Position numbers and translations under genes: made by a program
NCBI RefSeq assembly: GCF_900090295.1
Contig: NZ_LT607753.1
Coordinates: forward strand, 1,364,001-1,428,000
Direction of reading: 5' to 3'
Source of the DNA: Micromonospora coxensis
Lineage (GTDB): Bacteria; Actinomycetota; Actinomycetes; Mycobacteriales; Micromonosporaceae
DNA length: 64,000 nucleotides
Shown here: positions 28,366 through 37,265 of the stretch, one piece after another
Position numbering within the stretch: the first letter of the stretch is position 1
Layout: every line of letters starts with the position of its first letter
Notes under the pieces: generated by a model
Seen by the model: only the letters and a program-made list of their open reading frames with translations
What the model was told of the DNA's origin: nothing
Databases searched by the model: none

Positions 28366-30168
28366 GTGCCACCACAGATCCCCCATCCCGACCCCGGCAC
28401 ACCCGACACCAGGGGCCCGATGTGGTACCTGTGGTGGCTGACCCGCTGCCAGCCGGGGCGGGTGCTGCGCGGCAGCCTGCTCGGCACCGCCTGGATGGTC
28501 GGGCTGTCGGCCCGGCCGTACCTGATCTCCCGCGCCGTCGACGACGGGCTGCGCGCCGGTGACACCCGCGCCCTGACCCTGTGGGTGGCGGCGATCGTCG
28601 CGGCCGGCGTGGGGCTGGCGTACCTGGGGACGATGCGGCACCGGACGATGACCTTCATCCGCGAGGACGCCAAGGCCCGCTCGGCCGCCGTGGTGCTGCG
28701 CCAGTTGTCCCGGCTCGGCGCGGCGCTGCCGCGGCGCACCGCGACCGGCGAGGTGGCCACCGTCGGCGGCACCGACGTCGACCGGACCGGGCAGGTGCTG
28801 ACGGTGACCGGGCCGGGCGTCGGCGCGGTCGTCGCGTACCTGGTGGTGGCGGTGCTGCTCTGGTCGATCTCGCCCCTGCTGGCGCTCTGCGTGCTCGTCG
28901 GCGTGCCGGCGGTCGGGCTGGTGGTGATGCCCCTGCTGCGCCGGCTGGAGCGGGCCGAGTCGGTCTACCGGCAGCAGCAGGGCGCGCTCACCGCCCGCTC
29001 CGGTGACATCGTGGCCGGCCTGCGGGTGCTCGCCGGGGTGGGCGGCCGGGCACTGTTCGCCCGCCGGTACGCCGCCCGCTCCCGCGACCTGCTCGTCGAG
29101 GGGTACCGGGTCGGCGCGGTGAACAGCTGGATCGACGCGGCGACCGTCGCCCTGCCCGGGCTGTTCCTCGCCGCCGTGGTCTGGCTGGCCGCCCGGATGG
29201 CGGCCACCGGGGAGATCACCATCGGCGAGCTGGTCGCCGTGTACGGCTACACCGCGACCCTGGTCGTGCCGGTCTGGTTCCTGCTGGAGGGCGGCCACCA
29301 GCTCATCCGGGGACGGGTCGCGGCCCGCCGGATCATCGCCCTGCTCGACGCCCGGCCGGACCGGGTCGACGGCCCGGCGGACGCGCCCCACGACCGGCCC
29401 GCGACGCGCGCCCCGGCGGTGCCCGACCCGCGCCGGCCGGACACCGTTCGGCAGCGGCCGATGGCCGCGCCGGACCGACCCGCCGACCTGTACGACCCGG
29501 CGAGCGGGCTGACCGTCCCCGCCGGCCGGCTGAGCGCGGTCGCCGGCGCCGACCCGGCCGACGCCGCCGCCCTGGCCGACCGGCTCGGCCGGTACGTCGC
29601 CGGCGAGGTCACCTGGGGCGGGGCGCCGCTGACCGGGATCGGACTCGACGAGGTGCGGGCCCGCATCCTGGTTGCCGAGCACGACGCGTACCTGTTCGCC
29701 GGCACGCTGCGCGAGCTGCTGCGCGGCGGCCGGCCGGACGGCGACGACGCGGGAATCCTCGCCGCCCTGCACGCCGCGTCGGCCGGGGACGTGCTCGACT
29801 CCCTCCCCGACGGCCTCGACACCCGCCTCGACAGCCGGGCCCGGTCCCTCTCGGGTGGGCAGCGGCAACGGATCCGGCTCGCCCGGGCGCTGCTCGCCGA
29901 CCCGGAGGTGCTGATCCTCGTCGACCCGACCTCCGCCGTGGACGCGCACACCGAGGCCCGCATCGCCGAGCGGTTGCGCGCCGGCCGGGCCGGCCGGACC
30001 ACCCTCGTGCTCACCACCTCGCCGCTGCTGCTCGGCCACGCGGACACCGTCGCCCACCTGCGCGCCGGCCGGGTCGTCGGCACCGGCACCCACGCCGAAC
30101 TGCTCGACAACGACCCGGCGTACCGGCGGCTGGTGGCGCGCGACGACGCCGAGCAGGTGCTGCGGTGA
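28366..30168 (+). CDS. ABC exporter half-transporter with degenerate ATP site (subunit 1)
   Basis: The protein has 600 residues: six membrane helices in the first 310, then a nucleotide-binding domain. Walker A is absent; residues 393-401 read A-G-A-D-P-A-D-A-A instead of G-x-x-G-x-G-K-S-T. Walker B is LILVD (516-520), so its Asp has become Val and the catalytic Glu has become Asp. The switch His is replaced in VLTTSP. Only the signature LSGGQ (495-499) and the D-loop SAVD are canonical. This subunit cannot hydrolyse ATP alone and must work with the next gene product, with which it overlaps by 4 bases. A Pro/Arg-rich linker of about 50 residues separates the two domains. An alternative start is the ATG at 28420. 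Confidence 0.88.
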   Translation: MPPQIPHPDPGTPDTRGPMWYLWWLTRCQPGRVLRGSLLGTAWMVGLSARPYLISRAVDDGLRAGDTRALTLWVAAIVAAGVGLAYLGTMRHRTMTFIREDAKARSAAVVLRQLSRLGAALPRRTATGEVATVGGTDVDRTGQVLTVTGPGVGAVVAYLVVAVLLWSISPLLALCVLVGVPAVGLVVMPLLRRLERAESVYRQQQGALTARSGDIVAGLRVLAGVGGRALFARRYAARSRDLLVEGYRVGAVNSWIDAATVALPGLFLAAVVWLAARMAATGEITIGELVAVYGYTATLVVPVWFLLEGGHQLIRGRVAARRIIALLDARPDRVDGPADAPHDRPATRAPAVPDPRRPDTVRQRPMAAPDRPADLYDPASGLTVPAGRLSAVAGADPADAAALADRLGRYVAGEVTWGGAPLTGIGLDEVRARILVAEHDAYLFAGTLRELLRGGRPDGDDAGILAALHAASAGDVLDSLPDGLDTRLDSRARSLSGGQRQRIRLARALLADPEVLILVDPTSAVDAHTEARIAERLRAGRAGRTTLVLTTSPLLLGHADTVAHLRAGRVVGTGTHAELLDNDPAYRRLVARDDAEQVLR

Positions 30169-31895
30169 GCGGACTGCCGGTGGCCGACCGGGCCGCCGTA
30201 CGCCGGGCGACCCGGGAGCTGATCGTCGGTGACCGGCGCGCCGTCGCCACCGTGCTGGCGCTGCACACGGCCGCCGCGGTCGCCGGGCTCGCCCCGCCGT
30301 GGCTGCTCGGCGCCGTCGTCGACCGGGTGGGCGCCGGGGCCGGCGTCGACGCCGTCGACCGGCTGGCCGTGGCCATCGTCGGCGCGGTGCTCGCGCAGGC
30401 GCTGCTGTCCCGTTACGCCCAGTACGCCGGCCACCGCTTCGGTGAGCGGGCCGTGGCCCGACTGCGCGAGGGCTTCGTCGACCGGACGCTGGACCTGCCC
30501 GTCTCCGTCGTCGAGCGGGCCGGCTCCGGGGACCTGGCCACCCGCAGTTCGGTCGACGTGTCCACGGTCGGCCTCACCGTCCGGGACGTGGTGCCCACCA
30601 TGGTCATCGCCTCGGTGCAGCTGGCCCTGCTGTTCGGGGCGGTCTTCCTGCTGCACCCGGTGCTCGGGGTGGCGGCGCTGGCCGGGCTGCCGACGATCGT
30701 GCTGGTCACCCGCTGGTACCTGCGTCGGGCCGGCGGGGCGTACCTGGCCGAGGGGGCGGCCGCCGCCGAGCTGACCGAGACGCTGACGAGCACCGCCGAG
30801 GGCGCCCGTACGGTGGAGGCGTTCCGCCTCGCCGACGAGCGGATCCGGCACGGCACCGCCCGCATCGCGCGGGTGTGGGCCGCCCGGCGGGCCACCCTCG
30901 CGCTGCGGACGGTGTTCTTCTCCACGGTGGAGGCGAGCTATCCGCTGCCCATCGCCGCCGTGCTGCTGGTCGGCGGGGCGCTGCTCGCCCGGGGCGAGGT
31001 CACCCTCGGCGCGGTCGTCGCCGCCGCGCTCTACCTGCAACAGGCGATCGACCCGCTGGACCGGATCCTGCAGTGGACCGAGCAGGCGCAGCGCGGGCTC
31101 GCCTCCTTCGCCCGGGTGCTCGGCGTCGGCCAGGTCCCTCCGGAGCGGCCCGGCCGCGCCGCCGTGCCGGCGGACGAGCGGCTCGTCGTCCGCGACGCGC
31201 GGTTCTCCTACGGCGACGGCCCCGACGTGCTGCACGGCATCGACCTGGAGGTACGCCCCGGCGAGCGGCTCGCCGTCGTCGGCCCGTCGGGCGCCGGGAA
31301 GTCCACCCTGGCCCGGCTGCTCGCCGGCATCGACGCGCCCCGGCAGGGCGTGGTCGCCATCGGCGGCTGCCCGGTCACCGACCTCGACCCGGCCGAGCGT
31401 CGTCGCCGGATCGCCCTGGTCACCCAGGAGCACCACGTCTTCATCGGCTCGCTGCGCGACAACCTCGCCTTCGCCGCGCCGGACGCCGACGACGACCGGA
31501 TGCGCGCCGCACTGGCCACCGTGGGCGCCGACTGGCACACCACGCTGCCCGAGGGTCTGGACACGATGCTCGGCGACGGGGCCCGGCAGCTCGGGGCCGC
31601 CGAGGCGCAGCAGCTCGCCCTGGCCCGGCTGGTCCTGGCGGACCCGCACACGCTGATCCTCGACGAGGCGACCGCCGCGCTCGACCCGACCACCGCCCGG
31701 CGTACCGAGCGGGCCCTCGCGGCCCTGCTCACCGGGCGTACCGTCATCGCGATCGCGCACCGGCTGAACACCGCGCACGACGCCGACCGGGTCGCGGTGC
31801 TCGCCGAGGGCCGGATCAGCGAGATCGGCAGCCACGACGAGCTGGTCCGGGCCGGCGGCGCGTACGCCGCCCTCTGGCACTCCTGGCACCACTGA
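30165..31895 (+). CDS. ABC exporter half-transporter with intact Walker motifs but degenerate signature (subunit 2)
   Basis: The protein has 576 residues and its GTG overlaps the previous stop (GTGA). Six membrane helices are followed by a nucleotide-binding domain with Walker A GPSGAGKST (373-381), a Q-loop in VTQEHHVF, Walker B LILDE (497-501) and switch His532 (IAHRL). The signature is lost: L-G-A-A-E at 476-480 replaces L-S-G-G-Q. In the head-to-tail dimer this subunit's Walker motifs face the intact LSGGQ of subunit 1, giving one complete ATP site. The opposite site lacks both halves. The transported substrate is unknown; exporters of this kind move lipids, drugs or peptides. Confidence 0.9.
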   Translation: MSGLPVADRAAVRRATRELIVGDRRAVATVLALHTAAAVAGLAPPWLLGAVVDRVGAGAGVDAVDRLAVAIVGAVLAQALLSRYAQYAGHRFGERAVARLREGFVDRTLDLPVSVVERAGSGDLATRSSVDVSTVGLTVRDVVPTMVIASVQLALLFGAVFLLHPVLGVAALAGLPTIVLVTRWYLRRAGGAYLAEGAAAAELTETLTSTAEGARTVEAFRLADERIRHGTARIARVWAARRATLALRTVFFSTVEASYPLPIAAVLLVGGALLARGEVTLGAVVAAALYLQQAIDPLDRILQWTEQAQRGLASFARVLGVGQVPPERPGRAAVPADERLVVRDARFSYGDGPDVLHGIDLEVRPGERLAVVGPSGAGKSTLARLLAGIDAPRQGVVAIGGCPVTDLDPAERRRRIALVTQEHHVFIGSLRDNLAFAAPDADDDRMRAALATVGADWHTTLPEGLDTMLGDGARQLGAAEAQQLALARLVLADPHTLILDEATAALDPTTARRTERALAALLTGRTVIAIAHRLNTAHDADRVAVLAEGRISEIGSHDELVRAGGAYAALWHSWHH

Positions 31896-31982
31896 CCCCC
31901 CCCACCCACCCGCCCCTCCCACCCCGCCACCCGCCCACGCCCCACCCTCGCCCCGCCCACGCCCCGCCCTGTCGAGGGGCCT

Positions 31983-32036
31983 CTTTCAGAGAAAGAGTGG
32001 CTATTCCGCGCGGAATAGCCACTCTTTCTCTGAAAG
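31983..32036. terminator. 54-base perfect palindrome between convergent genes
   Basis: This is an uninterrupted perfect palindrome with 27-base arms and no loop. Its centre is CCGCGCGG and its arms are AT-richer than the surroundings (TTTCAGAGAAAGAGTGG). It lies between the ABC exporter stop (31895) and the ngcG stop (32068), where it can terminate both strands. Confidence 0.75.
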
Positions 32037-32067
32037 TGCGGGCTCAGGAGATGGGTGTGGTGGGGGG

Positions 32068-32985
32068 TTACTTCACGGCGCCGGAGGTGAGGCCGGACTG
32101 GATCTGTCGTTGGAAGACCGCGTAGACGAGGATCATCGGGAGGATGGCGATGGTGAGGGCGGCGAAGAGACCGGACCAGTCGGCCTCGTAGCCGGCATTG
32201 ACCGAGATGTCGGCGATGCCCTGGGTGAGCACCCACTTCTCCTTGGCGTTGGAGAGCAGCACCAGCGGCAGCTGGTACTGCGCCCACTGGCCGATGATGT
32301 TGAAGATCGCCACGCTGATCAGGCCCGGCTTCGCCATCGGCAGCATCACCTGGAAGAAGAGCCGGGTGTGCGAGCAGCCGTCGATCATCCCGGCCTCGGC
32401 GACCGAGTTCGGCAGCGTCCGGAAGAACGCGGCCAGGAAGAAGATCGTGAACGGCAGCGAGTACGCGATGTAGACCAGGATCACCCCGGTGTGGGTGTCC
32501 AGCAGGCCCAGGTTCTTCACCACGAAGAAGAGCGGCACCAGGGCGAGGAAGACCGGGAAGGCCAGCCCCGAGACGAACAGGTAGTAGATCGCCCGGTTGC
32601 CCCGGAACTTGTACCGGGCCAGCACGTACGCGGCCATCGAGCCGAGCAGCATGGTGCCGAAGGTGCTGCACGCCACCACGAACACGCTGTTGAGGAAGTA
32701 CCGGCCGACGTGCGCCTTGGTCCAGGCCCGGCCGAAGTTCTCGAAGCGCAGCTCGGCCGGGAGCGTCCACGGACTGCTGAAGATCTCGCTGGTGTTCTTG
32801 AACGCGGCCAGGAACGTCCAGAGGATCGGCACGATGACGATCACCGCCCAGACGGCGAGCGCCACGTGCCCGAGGCCGGCGAAGAGCCGTACCTCCTGGT
32901 GCCGGCCCCGGCGGCGGCCCTTCGCCGGGGCGTCCGCGCCCTCCCGGGTGGTGGCCGGGGCCGGCGGCAGCGTCTGCGACGTCAT
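32068..32985 (-). CDS. ngcG: Aminosugar ABC importer permease, NgcG-like (copy 1)
   Basis: This is a 305-residue MalG-type permease with six predicted helices after a 40-residue basic, Pro/Ala-rich N-terminus. The coupling loop reads AEAGMIDGCSHTRLFFQVMLPMAKPG and the C-terminus ends GLTSGAVK. It is encoded one base after the NgcF-like permease. Closely similar permeases are encoded at 38359-39258. The N-acetylglucosamine/diacetylchitobiose assignment comes from the binding protein and the kinase/RpiR context. I did not see an ATPase gene in the cluster, so it presumably borrows a MsiK/UgpC-type ATPase, perhaps the SugC-like protein at 5980. Confidence 0.82.
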   Translation of the reverse strand: MTSQTLPPAPATTREGADAPAKGRRRGRHQEVRLFAGLGHVALAVWAVIVIVPILWTFLAAFKNTSEIFSSPWTLPAELRFENFGRAWTKAHVGRYFLNSVFVVACSTFGTMLLGSMAAYVLARYKFRGNRAIYYLFVSGLAFPVFLALVPLFFVVKNLGLLDTHTGVILVYIAYSLPFTIFFLAAFFRTLPNSVAEAGMIDGCSHTRLFFQVMLPMAKPGLISVAIFNIIGQWAQYQLPLVLLSNAKEKWVLTQGIADISVNAGYEADWSGLFAALTIAILPMILVYAVFQRQIQSGLTSGAVK

Positions 32986-32986
32986 C

Positions 32987-33895
32987 TCAGTACTCCACGC
33001 TTTCCCGCTTGGTCAGCCGCAGCGTCAACGCCGCGAAGGTGATGGTGAGGAAGAACAGCGCCACACCCATCGCCGAGGCGTAGCCGTACTTCGAGTAGAC
33101 GAAGGCGTTGCGGTAGATCTCCATCGCCAGCACGGTGGTGGCCCCGTCCGGGCCGCCGCTGTCCACCGAGAGGACCGCGACGATGGCGAACGCGTCGAAC
33201 GCGGCGATGCCGAGGTAGACCCAGGCCACCTGGAGGGTGTCCCAGAGCAGCGGCAGGGTCACCCGGAAGAAGAGGGTCACCCGGGTCGCCCCGTCCATCT
33301 CGGCCGCCTCGTAGATCTCGCCGGGGATGGAGGCCATCCCGGCCGAGAAGAGCACCACGTAGAAGCCGACCGCCTGCCAGACCAGCACCGCGATGATCGA
33401 CCAGAGGGCCAGGTTCGGCCTGATCAGGAAGAGCACCGGGTCGAGACCCAGCTTCATCAGCACGCCGTTGATCAGGCCGGACTCGTTGGGCCGGTAGACC
33501 ATCTGGAACAGCACCGCGATGATGGCCACCGCCAGGACCTGGGGGAAGAAGAACACCACCCGGTAGAACTTCGACCCGGCGACCCCCTGCCGCTGCCCGC
33601 CCACGCTCCGGCCCCCCACGTTGAGCAGGAAGGCGAAGAAGAGCGCGATGGCGATGGTGATCAGCGGCAGGGCAAGCAGCAGTACGCCGTGGTGCTGGAC
33701 GGCCTTCCAGAAGCTGCCGTCGTCGAGCAGCCTCCGGTAGTTGTCGAAGCCCACCCACTGCGGGGCCGACAGCCCCCGCCAGTTGGTCATCGAGATCTGG
33801 AACGCCTGCGCGTACGGCGCGATGACGAAGACCACGTACAGCGTGACCGGGGCGAAGAGGAACCCGATGACGAACGGATACTTGCCGTGCCGCAT
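32987..33895 (-). CDS. ngcF: Aminosugar ABC importer permease, NgcF-like (copy 1)
   Basis: This is a 302-residue MalF-type permease. It starts MRHGKYPFVIGFLFAPVTLY and has six predicted helices. The coupling loop is YEAAEMDGATRVTLFFRVTLPLLWD. The copy at 39255 starts with the same MRHGKYP, which shows the paralogy directly. It lies 19 bases after the binding-protein stop and is co-transcribed with it. Confidence 0.83.
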   Translation of the reverse strand: MRHGKYPFVIGFLFAPVTLYVVFVIAPYAQAFQISMTNWRGLSAPQWVGFDNYRRLLDDGSFWKAVQHHGVLLLALPLITIAIALFFAFLLNVGGRSVGGQRQGVAGSKFYRVVFFFPQVLAVAIIAVLFQMVYRPNESGLINGVLMKLGLDPVLFLIRPNLALWSIIAVLVWQAVGFYVVLFSAGMASIPGEIYEAAEMDGATRVTLFFRVTLPLLWDTLQVAWVYLGIAAFDAFAIVAVLSVDSGGPDGATTVLAMEIYRNAFVYSKYGYASAMGVALFFLTITFAALTLRLTKRESVEY

Positions 33896-33914
33896 GACCC
33901 CACGCTCCGATCGG

Positions 33915-35351
33915 TCAGCGCTTGAACTTGGCGACGGAGCTGTCCTTCTTGATCGCGTCGGCGCGCTTCTGGATCCGCTCGCAGAAGGCGTCCGCCTTGA
34001 TCCGGCCGAACATCAGCTCGTTGGTGGCGGTGCGCGCCTCCGTGTCGAGCTCCTTGTACCAGCCGTCGAAGTACAGGTTGAACACGTCCTGGCCGGCGGC
34101 CTTGAGCGCGGCCTGGGAGCTGGCCACGCCGGGCGGGAAGGCGAAGCCCTCGCTGCCGGCGGTGACCACGGTCGGGGCCTTGACCACCTCGGTGAAGCCC
34201 TTCGCGCCGGCCACCGAGAGCATCTGGCGCATGTACTCCAGGCCGCCACGCGGGTTCTTCGACTTCGCCGAGACGAAGTAGCCCTCACCGGCGGTGGCCC
34301 GCACCGCGGTGGCCGGCAGCTTGTCCGAGGCGGACAGGCTCGGCACCGGCATGAGCTGGTACTCGAAGCCGGCCGGGGTGTCCTTCTTCTGCTCACCCTC
34401 CAGCCAGTCGCCGCTGGGGTAGAAGGCCAGCTTGTACTGGTTCTGCCGCAGCTGAACGTCGGTGTGCTTGAGCCCCTCGAAGCTCTTGTCGACGTACTTG
34501 GCGCCGATCTCGGCCCACGCCGCGGCGGCCTGCTTGACGGCGTCCTGCTGCCAGGCGCCGTCCTCCAGGTTGTCGATGTTCTTGAGCACGTCGGTGCCGC
34601 CGATCTTCGCGGCGTGGGTGAGGATCACGTTCCACTGGTAGTAGGCGGCGTTCGCCCCGGCGTAGCCGTACGGGGTGATGCCCTTGGCCTTGATCTTGTC
34701 GAGCAGGGCGGTGAACTCCGACCAGGTCTTCGCCGGGGCCCAGCCGTTGTCCCGGAACAGCTTGCCGGAGTACCAGATGCCGAAGACCGTGGAGACGTAG
34801 TAGAGGACGTACGGCTTGCCGTTGAACGAGCCGGCCTCGACCGTGCCGGGGACGACGGTGTCGCGGACCTTCTTGTTCGGGTCGTCGACCGACGGGGCGT
34901 CCCACAGCTCGGTGAGGTCCATCAGCTGGCCGTCGGCGACCAGCGAGCCGAAGTCGATCAGCTTCTCGCCGGAGTTGTTGACGAACTCCGGCGGGTTGCC
35001 CGAGGCGAACCGCGGCTGGAGCACGGTGGAGACCGCCTGGGTGGACTGGTGCTTGATCTCCGCCTTGGGGAACGCCTTCTTGTACAGCGGCTCGTGCACG
35101 TCGGTGGCGTACTTCTCGCCGTAACCGCCGTTGAAGATGACCACCTCCAGCGGGGCGTCGTCCTTGACGCCGAGCGGGTTGGCAGCGCTCTTGGTGCCCT
35201 CCTCCGCCTTGCTGGCGCCCTCGTCGGAGCCGCTGGTCGCGCAGGCGCCGAGCAGGCTGACCGCCGGGGTGGCGAGCAGGCCCGCCGCGGCGGCGCGGCC
35301 GAGCAGGGTACGGCGGTTCAGCTCGGCCGGGTTGCCGGGGGTAATCGACAT
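33915..35351 (-). CDS. ngcE: Aminosugar-binding lipoprotein, NgcE-like (copy 1)
   Basis: The protein has 478 residues from an ATG 7 bases after AAGGAGAG. The signal is of twin-arginine type, with Arg13-Arg14, an Ala/Leu core and a lipobox ending at Cys37 (LLGAC). A flexible Gly/Ser/Glu segment precedes the mature solute-binding fold. Segments such as NPLGVKDDAPLEVVIFNGGYG and PEFVNNSG match the NgcE family, which binds N-acetylglucosamine and N,N'-diacetylchitobiose in Streptomyces. It lies 25 bases downstream of the SIS gene and is probably in one operon with rpiR and SIS. Confidence 0.85.
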   Translation of the reverse strand: MSITPGNPAELNRRTLLGRAAAAGLLATPAVSLLGACATSGSDEGASKAEEGTKSAANPLGVKDDAPLEVVIFNGGYGEKYATDVHEPLYKKAFPKAEIKHQSTQAVSTVLQPRFASGNPPEFVNNSGEKLIDFGSLVADGQLMDLTELWDAPSVDDPNKKVRDTVVPGTVEAGSFNGKPYVLYYVSTVFGIWYSGKLFRDNGWAPAKTWSEFTALLDKIKAKGITPYGYAGANAAYYQWNVILTHAAKIGGTDVLKNIDNLEDGAWQQDAVKQAAAAWAEIGAKYVDKSFEGLKHTDVQLRQNQYKLAFYPSGDWLEGEQKKDTPAGFEYQLMPVPSLSASDKLPATAVRATAGEGYFVSAKSKNPRGGLEYMRQMLSVAGAKGFTEVVKAPTVVTAGSEGFAFPPGVASSQAALKAAGQDVFNLYFDGWYKELDTEARTATNELMFGRIKADAFCERIQKRADAIKKDSSVAKFKR

Positions 35352-35376
35352 CGTCGTCTCTCCTTGTGTGTTCGGG

Positions 35377-36126
35377 TCAGGCGGTGCGCCGGAGACGTCC
35401 GGCGTACCGCGACTCGAGGGCGTGGTTGTGCGCGTCCCCACCGGGGACGTTGGCGGAGAGGTAGATAGGGGGTACCTCTCCGGCCTGGTGGAACCGTCGT
35501 ACGACCTCCGCCGTCACCAACTGCGCCAGCAGCGCCGCGGTGACCGAGGAGACCGCACAGACCGCGCCGCCGCCCTCCAGCGGCAGCAGTGCGTCGCCGT
35601 ACGGCGCGCCGTTGTCCAGCACGACGTCGGCGAGATCGGCGAGCCGGTGACCGGACGGGTGCCGTGGGGCGACCCGTGCGGTGTGGGCGACCGAGGTGAC
35701 CGCGATGAGCGGATGTCCGTGTTCCCGGACCAGCAGCGCCAGCTCGACCACCGAGCCGTTGATGCCGGACTGGGAGGCGACCAGGAAGACGTCGGCGGGC
35801 TGCGCCCCGGCCAGCGGGTACAGCTCGTGCGCCACGGCCGGGTCGCGTTCCAGCTTCGGGTCGGCGAGCACGTCGCGGGGCGCGTCGCCGTGCAGGACCA
35901 GATCGTGCAGGGAGAGCCGGTTGGTGGGGACCAGCCCGCCGGCCCGGGCGACCAGTTCGGCGGCGAACGCCTCGGAGTGCCCGGCGCCGAAGGCCTGGAG
36001 CACGCCGCCGGCGCGCAGGCTGGTCACGATGAGGTCGGCGGCCCGGCCGATCTCCTCGGTCTGCGACTCGACCACCCGGTCGAGGACGGGGCGGACGGCC
36101 TCGGCGTACCCCTGGGCGCTGATCAT
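35377..36126 (-). CDS. SIS domain protein (aminosugar isomerase-like)
   Basis: This is a 249-residue cytosolic protein with one SIS (sugar isomerase) domain. The phosphosugar loop region is FGAGHSEAFAAELVARAGG, followed by VASQSGINGSVVELAL and ITSVAHTARV-like strands (VTSVAHTA). A His-rich C-terminal segment (GGDAHNHALESRY) closes the protein. SIS proteins of this length bind or isomerise phosphorylated aminosugars. Its position between an RpiR regulator and an NgcE importer fits a role in N-acetylglucosamine phosphate metabolism. Its start overlaps the regulator stop by 4 bases. Confidence 0.82.
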   Translation of the reverse strand: MISAQGYAEAVRPVLDRVVESQTEEIGRAADLIVTSLRAGGVLQAFGAGHSEAFAAELVARAGGLVPTNRLSLHDLVLHGDAPRDVLADPKLERDPAVAHELYPLAGAQPADVFLVASQSGINGSVVELALLVREHGHPLIAVTSVAHTARVAPRHPSGHRLADLADVVLDNGAPYGDALLPLEGGGAVCAVSSVTAALLAQLVTAEVVRRFHQAGEVPPIYLSANVPGGDAHNHALESRYAGRLRRTA

Positions 36127-37067
36127 GAGGCTCCCTTCGCGGCCTTGTGCCCGTCGACGGCCTGGGCGGTACGCCGGAAGGCCGCGTGGGCGCGGTCGTG
36201 GGTGCGCTGCGCCACGGCGATGTAGAGCAGGTCAAGCACGACGAGCTGGGGGTGCCGGGCGGAGAGCGCGTCCGGCCGGAAGGTGGTGGCCTGGCTGGCG
36301 GTGAGCAGCACGATGTCGGCCAGTTCCGCCAGCGGGGAGCGGGGGAAGCCGGTCAGCGCCACGGTGGTGGCGCCCCGGCTGCCCGCCTCGGCGAGCATCT
36401 CGATGGTCTCCCGGGTCTGCCCGGTGTGCGAGATGCCCAGCGCGACGTCCCCCGTGCCGAGCAGGGCGGCGCTGGCCAGCCCCTCGTGCACGTCGCTCCA
36501 GGCCCAGGCGGCCACCCCGATGCGGTGCAGGCTGAACTGCATCTCCTCGCCGACCAGGGCGCTGCCGCTGGCGCCGAAGATGTTGACCCGGGCGGCCCCG
36601 GCGATGGCGACCGCGGCGCGCTCCACCTCGACGAGGTCGAGCAGGGCGGCGGTGTCGTGCATGGCCCGGGTGTCGGCGGCGATGATCTGGCCGAGCACCC
36701 GTTGCAGCGGGTCCCCCGGCTGGATCTCCCGCCCGATGTCGACCGTCCAGCCGGCGGACCGGGCCCGGCCGGTCTCCGAGGCGATGCCCAGGCGCAGGTC
36801 GGCGTAGCCGTCGAAGCCCATCGCCCGGCAGAACCGGGTGATGGTGGCCGGCGAGGTGCCGCTGCGCTCGGCGAGTTCCACGATGGTCGCCCGGGCGGCC
36901 GCCTCGGGATCGCTGAGCACGTGCTCGGCGACCCGGCGCAGCGCTCCGGTCAGCTCTCCCGCACCGGCCCGGACCCGGGCCAGCACCCCGTCGACGCCCC
37001 GTCGGTCGACCGTGTCGGCGTCGACCACCGCGGTCCCCGCGGAAGTGTCCACCTCGTGATCCACCAT
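36123..37067 (-). CDS. MurR/RpiR family transcriptional regulator
   Basis: The protein has 314 residues. The N-terminal HTH_6 domain (about 30-110) has ATIVELAERSGTSPATITRFCRAMGF. The C-terminal SIS domain (about 140-280) has NIFGASGSALVGEEMQ and ALGISHTGQTRETIEML, which bind a phosphosugar effector. It should sense an aminosugar phosphate and control the importer operons and the divergent kinase gene. The ATG is preceded by AAAGGCG at 7 bases. An inverted repeat lies 25-44 bases upstream of the start and is a good operator candidate. Confidence 0.88.
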   Translation of the reverse strand: MVDHEVDTSAGTAVVDADTVDRRGVDGVLARVRAGAGELTGALRRVAEHVLSDPEAAARATIVELAERSGTSPATITRFCRAMGFDGYADLRLGIASETGRARSAGWTVDIGREIQPGDPLQRVLGQIIAADTRAMHDTAALLDLVEVERAAVAIAGAARVNIFGASGSALVGEEMQFSLHRIGVAAWAWSDVHEGLASAALLGTGDVALGISHTGQTRETIEMLAEAGSRGATTVALTGFPRSPLAELADIVLLTASQATTFRPDALSARHPQLVVLDLLYIAVAQRTHDRAHAAFRRTAQAVDGHKAAKGAS

Positions 37068-37091
37068 CGGACGCCTTTCGGAAAGACTGTT

Positions 37092-37111
37092 AACTGTTAG
37101 TGGTAAAAGTT
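37092..37111. promoter_or_regulatory. Candidate RpiR operator in the divergent rpiR/kinase region
   Basis: AACTGTTA (37092-37099) and TAAAAGTT (37104-37111) form an 8-4-8 inverted repeat with one mismatch. A further ACTGTTA overlaps at 37086-37092 and another lies at 37158-37164. These AT-rich words stand out from the GC-rich surroundings. Confidence 0.5.
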
Positions 37112-37265
37112 CTTACTGAAGGGCCCTCCGTGTCAAGGCCGTGGGCGAAGTTTTCAAACTGTTACCTGGCGCACACCCGCCGACCGAGCCGCCGATCTTG
37201 CCCGAGGAGGCGTGGCCGACCAGCATGAACAGGTCCGCACCGCCGCACCGGGAGGGCCCGTGAGC

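Noticed and set aside
27409..31922. Long minus-strand frames (894 and 891 codons) antisense to the ABC exporter and overlapping the polymerase gene
   Set aside because: The sense-strand proteins have recognisable domains; these frames are low-complexity shadows.
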